A stretch of DNA of 7,292 bases from Nitriliruptoraceae bacterium. Its GTDB lineage: Bacteria; Actinomycetota; Nitriliruptoria; Nitriliruptorales; Nitriliruptoraceae. Positions 4,262 to 7,292 of this stretch are shown here, one piece after another. The stretch spans positions 1 through 7,292 of the forward strand of contig SLLJ01000457.1 of assembly GCA_007134165.1 (NCBI GenBank), read 5' to 3'. The stretch's first letter is position 1, and each line of letters starts with the position of its first letter. The translations under genes were made by a program, and so were the position numbers. Under the pieces are notes generated by a model. That model was given only the letters and a program-made list of their open reading frames with translations, ran no database searches and was not told where the DNA came from.

Positions 4262-7039
4262 CTACAGCAGGTGCTGCTCGTTGGCCCGCGCAACCGCTTC
4301 GGTGCGATGGCCCACGCCCAGCTTGCGGTAGGTGTTGGCGAGGTGACGTTTGACGGTGGCCAGGCTGATGAACAGATGGTCGGCGATCTGTTGGTTCCGC
4401 ATGCCGGTCGCGACCAGACGCAGGATCTCGACCTCCCGTGCTGTCAGCGGCTCGGCGAGACCGGCAGCGGCCTGCGCCGCGCTGGACCCGGGCTGCGCGG
4501 ACCCGTCGAAGGCAGCCAGCAGGTGCTGCGTGTAGGAGCTGGCGATGCCACGAGCGGCGGCGTGGCGAAGCAGGGTGCGCATGGGCGGTCCTTCGTCGAC
4601 GAAGACACGCAGGTAGCCCTCCGGCTCGGCCAGCGTCAGGGCACGCTCCAGCGGCCCGAGGGCACGGGGGAGGTCACCCTGCGCCGCCTGTGCCAGCGCC
4701 TGCAACGTCAGGATCTCGATCAGGCTCCCCGCCCGCGCGCCTTCTTCCGCCGCTGTCCGGAGGCGATCCAGAAGCGTCATGGCCTCTCGACCTGCCGCCT
4801 GGTCGCGTCTGCTGCGCGCGATGAGCACCCGCGCCAGCGTGATGTGCTCGAACTCGCGCAGGTAGCTCAGCTCGTCGTCGACGGACACGCCCCGCTCGCG
4901 GACCCAGGCCAAGGCTTCGGCCAGCCTGCCCTGGCGAACCAACAGCCGCGTCCTCACCGCCGCGACGGGACGCACGTCGGGGGCGGGACTGCGGACATAC
5001 AGGCGTTGCGCCTCGTCGAGCAGGTCGAGCGCGCCATCCAGGTCCCCCCGGGCCTGCTTGATCCGTGCCATGGCGACATGCCAGCGGTGCCGATGCTCCG
5101 ATATCCCACCGTGCTCGCTCAGCTCCTTGCTCTTCTGGAGGTACCGGGCGGCACGGTCCAGATCGCCATGCTCGTAGCACAGGTCGCTCAACCCCACGTA
5201 CAGTTCCGCGGCCGGCGGGGGCATGGGCCCGCCCTGACCCGCCGCGCGTTGCAGAGCCTGCTCACAGAGTCGGGCTGCCTCGCGGAGACGGCCCTGTGCT
5301 GTCCTGATGTCGGCCAGCACGAACGCGCCGCTGATCTGCTGGATGGGGTCGCCGGTCCTGCGCAGACTGGCCCACGCGTCGGAAAAGGCCCGGTAGGCCG
5401 CCTCGAGGTCGCCGCTGGTCCAGTACGCAAGCCCCAGGAGCCCACCTGCCCCGCCACGCCACAGGTGGTCGTCTTCGGGCAACAGCTCCCAGGCGCGCCG
5501 GGCATGATCGACCACGCCGGGCAGATCGCCGGCCGCGCCGGCACCATAGGCCCGGACGATCGCGATCATCCCCGGCGCCGACCGCAACCCCGCGTCGTCG
5601 TCGACGACCGGCTCGACCGCCGCGGTGTCTGGTGGCCCGTCCACCGGTGCGGTCGCGTCCAGCAGCCGTTCGGCGTCGCGCAGGCGTTCCTCGGCGGCCT
5701 GCGGGTCGACCGACACCACAGCCAGCGCGGAGTAGACGCTGAGCACCGGCCGGGTGCGAACCTCCTCGTCGGGCAGCGCCTGCAGCCAGCCCAGCAACGT
5801 CTCGTCCTGTCGCGCGGTGAGCATGGCTCGCCCGGCCAGCTCGACCAGGCCCGCGGCGCGGCCGAAGTCGCCGGCGGCCAGCGCATGGTGGATCGCTTCG
5901 GACGGCTGCCCGTTGCGCTCGCACCACTCACTTGCCCGCCGGTGCATGACCGCCATGTCGTCCGACAGCTCCTCTGCCGCATGCACCCGCAATGCGTCGG
6001 CGAACAGATGGTGGTAGCGAAACCAGCGGCGCTTGTCGTCCAGCGGGACGACGAACAGGTTGCCTCGCTCCAAGGCCTCCAGCAGCTTGTTGCCGTCGTC
6101 CCGGCCGGTGACCGCATCGCACAGCGGCCCGCATAGTCGGTCGAGGATCGAGGTGCGCAGCAGGAACCTGCGGACGTGTGGGGGCTGACGCTGCAGGACC
6201 TCCTCGACCAGGTAGTCCACGACATAGCGGTCATCGCCGGCGAAGGCCTGCACGAAGCCGGGAGCATCGTCGCGGCCCTGCATCGACAGGCCCGCCAGCT
6301 GCAGCCCCGCGATCCAGCCCTCGGTCCGCCGCTCCAGGGCTGCCACATCGGCTGCCGACAGGCCCAGCCCCATCACCTCGTTGAGGAACGCCGCCACCTC
6401 GTCAGCAGTGAAACGCAGGTCCGTCGCCCGCAGTTCCGACAACTCGCCCCGCCCCCGCAGGCGCGCCAGCGGCAAGGGTGGATCGGAGCGGGTGGCGACA
6501 ACCACGTGCATCTGCGGCGGCAGATGGTCGACAAGAAACCCGAGGGAGCTATGGACAGGCTCAGTCTCGATGACGTGGTAATCGTCGAGGACGAGTGTCA
6601 AGCCAGGCCCTGAGCCCGCGGAACGGGCGTCGCCGATCGCAGCGATCTCGTTGATCAGGGCCGTCACCAGCCACTCGATCGGTGGCGTCTGCGATGCACG
6701 CAGCGAAGCGAGGGCGCTCTCCCCGACCTCGGAGTGCACCGCGCGCAGTGCGGTGACGACGTAGGTCCAGAAGACCTCCAGGTTGTTGTCGCCCCGGTCC
6801 AGCGACAGCCACGCTGCCGGCCGTTCGCCGGCTGCCGCTCCTTCCACCCACTCGGCCAGCAGCGTCGTCTTGCCGAACCCTGCCGGTGCAGCAACGAGCG
6901 TGAGCTTGCCCTCAGCCCCCCGGTCCAGACGTTGGATCAACCCGGGACGCGCCACCACAGCGGTTCGCCGCCTCGGGATGTACAGCTTGGTTCCAAGCAG
7001 CGGACCTGCGGCAACCGGTCGTCCTGACGAATCACCCAT
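4262..7039 (-). CDS. MalT-like LuxR-family (LAL) ATP-dependent transcriptional regulator
   Basis: This is a 925-residue regulator, the normal size for large ATP-binding LuxR proteins. The N-terminal LLGTKLYIPRRR (14-25) and RPGLIQRL mark the MalT family. Walker A is APAGFGKT (51-58) and Walker B is LTLVLDDYH (147-155). VVATRSDPPLPLARLRGRG (180-198) is the conserved sensor-type stretch of the STAND NTPase module. FRYHHLFADAL (340-350) is the winged-helix region signature. Residues about 360-800 are helical, TPR-like repeats (for example AYWTSGDLEAAYRAFSDAW), the likely effector-binding part. GYLRVFVDEGPPM (808-820) is the usual linker element. The LuxR-type helix-turn-helix fills 861-925, with LTAREVEILRLVATG and ISLATVKRHLANTYRKLGV. 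By analogy with MalT, ATP and an inducer would drive oligomerisation and DNA binding. The inducer is unknown. The frame is open to 7198, but the ATG at 7039 fits the family start and has GGTGG five bases upstream. No frameshift is seen. Confidence 0.95.
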   Translation of the reverse strand: MGDSSGRPVAAGPLLGTKLYIPRRRTAVVARPGLIQRLDRGAEGKLTLVAAPAGFGKTTLLAEWVEGAAAGERPAAWLSLDRGDNNLEVFWTYVVTALRAVHSEVGESALASLRASQTPPIEWLVTALINEIAAIGDARSAGSGPGLTLVLDDYHVIETEPVHSSLGFLVDHLPPQMHVVVATRSDPPLPLARLRGRGELSELRATDLRFTADEVAAFLNEVMGLGLSAADVAALERRTEGWIAGLQLAGLSMQGRDDAPGFVQAFAGDDRYVVDYLVEEVLQRQPPHVRRFLLRTSILDRLCGPLCDAVTGRDDGNKLLEALERGNLFVVPLDDKRRWFRYHHLFADALRVHAAEELSDDMAVMHRRASEWCERNGQPSEAIHHALAAGDFGRAAGLVELAGRAMLTARQDETLLGWLQALPDEEVRTRPVLSVYSALAVVSVDPQAAEERLRDAERLLDATAPVDGPPDTAAVEPVVDDDAGLRSAPGMIAIVRAYGAGAAGDLPGVVDHARRAWELLPEDDHLWRGGAGGLLGLAYWTSGDLEAAYRAFSDAWASLRRTGDPIQQISGAFVLADIRTAQGRLREAARLCEQALQRAAGQGGPMPPPAAELYVGLSDLCYEHGDLDRAARYLQKSKELSEHGGISEHRHRWHVAMARIKQARGDLDGALDLLDEAQRLYVRSPAPDVRPVAAVRTRLLVRQGRLAEALAWVRERGVSVDDELSYLREFEHITLARVLIARSRRDQAAGREAMTLLDRLRTAAEEGARAGSLIEILTLQALAQAAQGDLPRALGPLERALTLAEPEGYLRVFVDEGPPMRTLLRHAAARGIASSYTQHLLAAFDGSAQPGSSAAQAAAGLAEPLTAREVEILRLVATGMRNQQIADHLFISLATVKRHLANTYRKLGVGHRTEAVARANEQHLL

Positions 7040-7104
7040 GCGGTCCACCCCAGACCCAACCCCCGCAGACAGGCCTAGCCGAAGCTCACCTGATCCCCCA
7101 GGCT

Positions 7105-7131
7105 CGCGGGGCACCTTAGGCGAAGCCCGCG
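7105..7131. terminator. GC-rich hairpin between the antitoxin and the regulator
   Basis: CGCGGGGC (7105-7112) pairs with GCCCGCG (7125-7131) over seven base pairs with one bulge, around a 12-base loop. It lies 64 bp after the antitoxin stop and 66 bp before the regulator start, so it could end the antitoxin transcript. TAAGGT, a TANNNT-type -10 candidate for the regulator on the - strand, falls inside the loop, with no good -35 seen. No T tract follows. Confidence 0.25.
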
Positions 7132-7194
7132 TCGTTATGGGCGGCATGCCGGGCCTGGGCCAGCGCCCGCAATCACGGCTTCCGCGCGGCGAGT

Positions 7195-7292
7195 TCAAGT
7201 GGCATGAGCGGCGACCTCGCGGTCGAGCCGGTCGCCGAGGCGGTCGGCTTCGATGTCGAGGTCGTACTGGGCCTGGAGGTTGAGCCAGAAGC
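7195..7292 (-). CDS. higA: HigA-type antitoxin, C-terminal fragment
   Basis: The last 32 codons of a gene entering from the right edge read FWLNLQAQYDLDIEADRLGD and end DRLDREVAAHAT before a TGA at 7195-7197. The FWLNLQAQYDL segment is the strongly conserved element just after the helix-turn-helix in HigA/VapI-family antitoxins, which are XRE-type DNA-binding proteins that neutralise RelE-fold HigB ribonucleases and repress their own operon. In that family the acidic/Arg-rich tail seen here follows directly and the protein ends soon after, so the 3' end looks intact. The helix-turn-helix itself and any higB toxin would lie beyond the window; in higBA order the toxin comes first, which would place it further right. 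The stop overlaps the beginning of the open frame upstream of the regulator, but the regulator's real start is 155 bp away. The symbol is given for the family and the partner is not seen. Confidence 0.75.
   Translation of the reverse strand, partial: FWLNLQAQYDLDIEADRLGDRLDREVAAHAT

Noticed and set aside
2359..4353. A 664-codon open frame on the + strand
   Set aside because: It runs antisense through four coherent - strand genes (2590-2129, 3135-2725, 3870-3160, 4149-3907), each with a recognisable fold or membrane pattern and mostly good ribosome sites. Its own translation is Arg/Asp/His/Gln-rich with no domain. Long antisense frames are expected in high-GC DNA.
4271..6136. A 621-codon open frame on the + strand
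   Set aside because: It is entirely antisense to the LAL regulator, which has Walker A, Walker B and LuxR motifs in order. The antisense product shows no family features.
7040..7198. N-terminal extension of the LAL regulator to a TTG at 7198
   Set aside because: The extra 53 residues are Pro/Arg/Gly-rich, start on a rare codon inside the antitoxin's last codons, and precede the usual MalT-family N-terminus. The ATG at 7039 has a better ribosome site.

Overview
The window is a high-GC stretch (by eye about two thirds G+C or more, with strong G/C third-position bias) of the kind found in actinobacterial chromosomes. Shine-Dalgarno sites of the GGAGG type lie 5-7 nt before most starts, and GTG starts are used. 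Gene families also fit: a large MalT-like (LAL) LuxR regulator, several small actinobacterial-style membrane proteins, and SRPBCC, SnoaL-like and VOC proteins. I cannot name the genus. No phage, transposon, CRISPR, rRNA or complete tRNA is visible.

Layout. The left edge (to 179, + strand) holds the last 58 codons of a VOC/glyoxalase-fold protein, followed by a perfect 16-bp palindrome. About 270 bp without a convincing gene follow. Next on the + strand are a 308-residue membrane protein with about eight predicted helices (451-1377) and a 148-residue SnoaL-like/NTF2-fold protein (1507-1953). A hairpin (1980-2004) sits in the convergent gap at 1954-2128. From there to the right edge everything reads on the - strand. 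In transcription order these genes are: the C-terminal end of a HigA-type antitoxin (7292-7195, cut by the window edge), a 925-residue LAL regulator (7039-4262), an 80-residue small protein (4149-3907), a roughly six-helix membrane protein (3870-3160), an SRPBCC protein (3135-2725) and a four-helix membrane protein resembling DUF2269 (2590-2129).

How the genes may work together. The small protein, the six-helix membrane protein and the SRPBCC protein are separated by only 36 and 24 nt, so they very probably share a transcript. The DUF2269-like gene follows after 134 bp, with a 15-bp palindrome in the gap. The LAL regulator lies just upstream on the same strand, 112 bp away, and that gap carries a 13-bp-spaced direct repeat of GGGTGCA. 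The simplest reading is a signal-responsive regulator sitting next to its target: a small set of membrane and ligand-binding-fold proteins of unknown function. This reading is inference from gene order. No signal, substrate or phenotype can be read from the sequence. The window is mostly ordinary accessory gene content; the regulator-plus-small-protein-plus-membrane cluster is the part most worth following.
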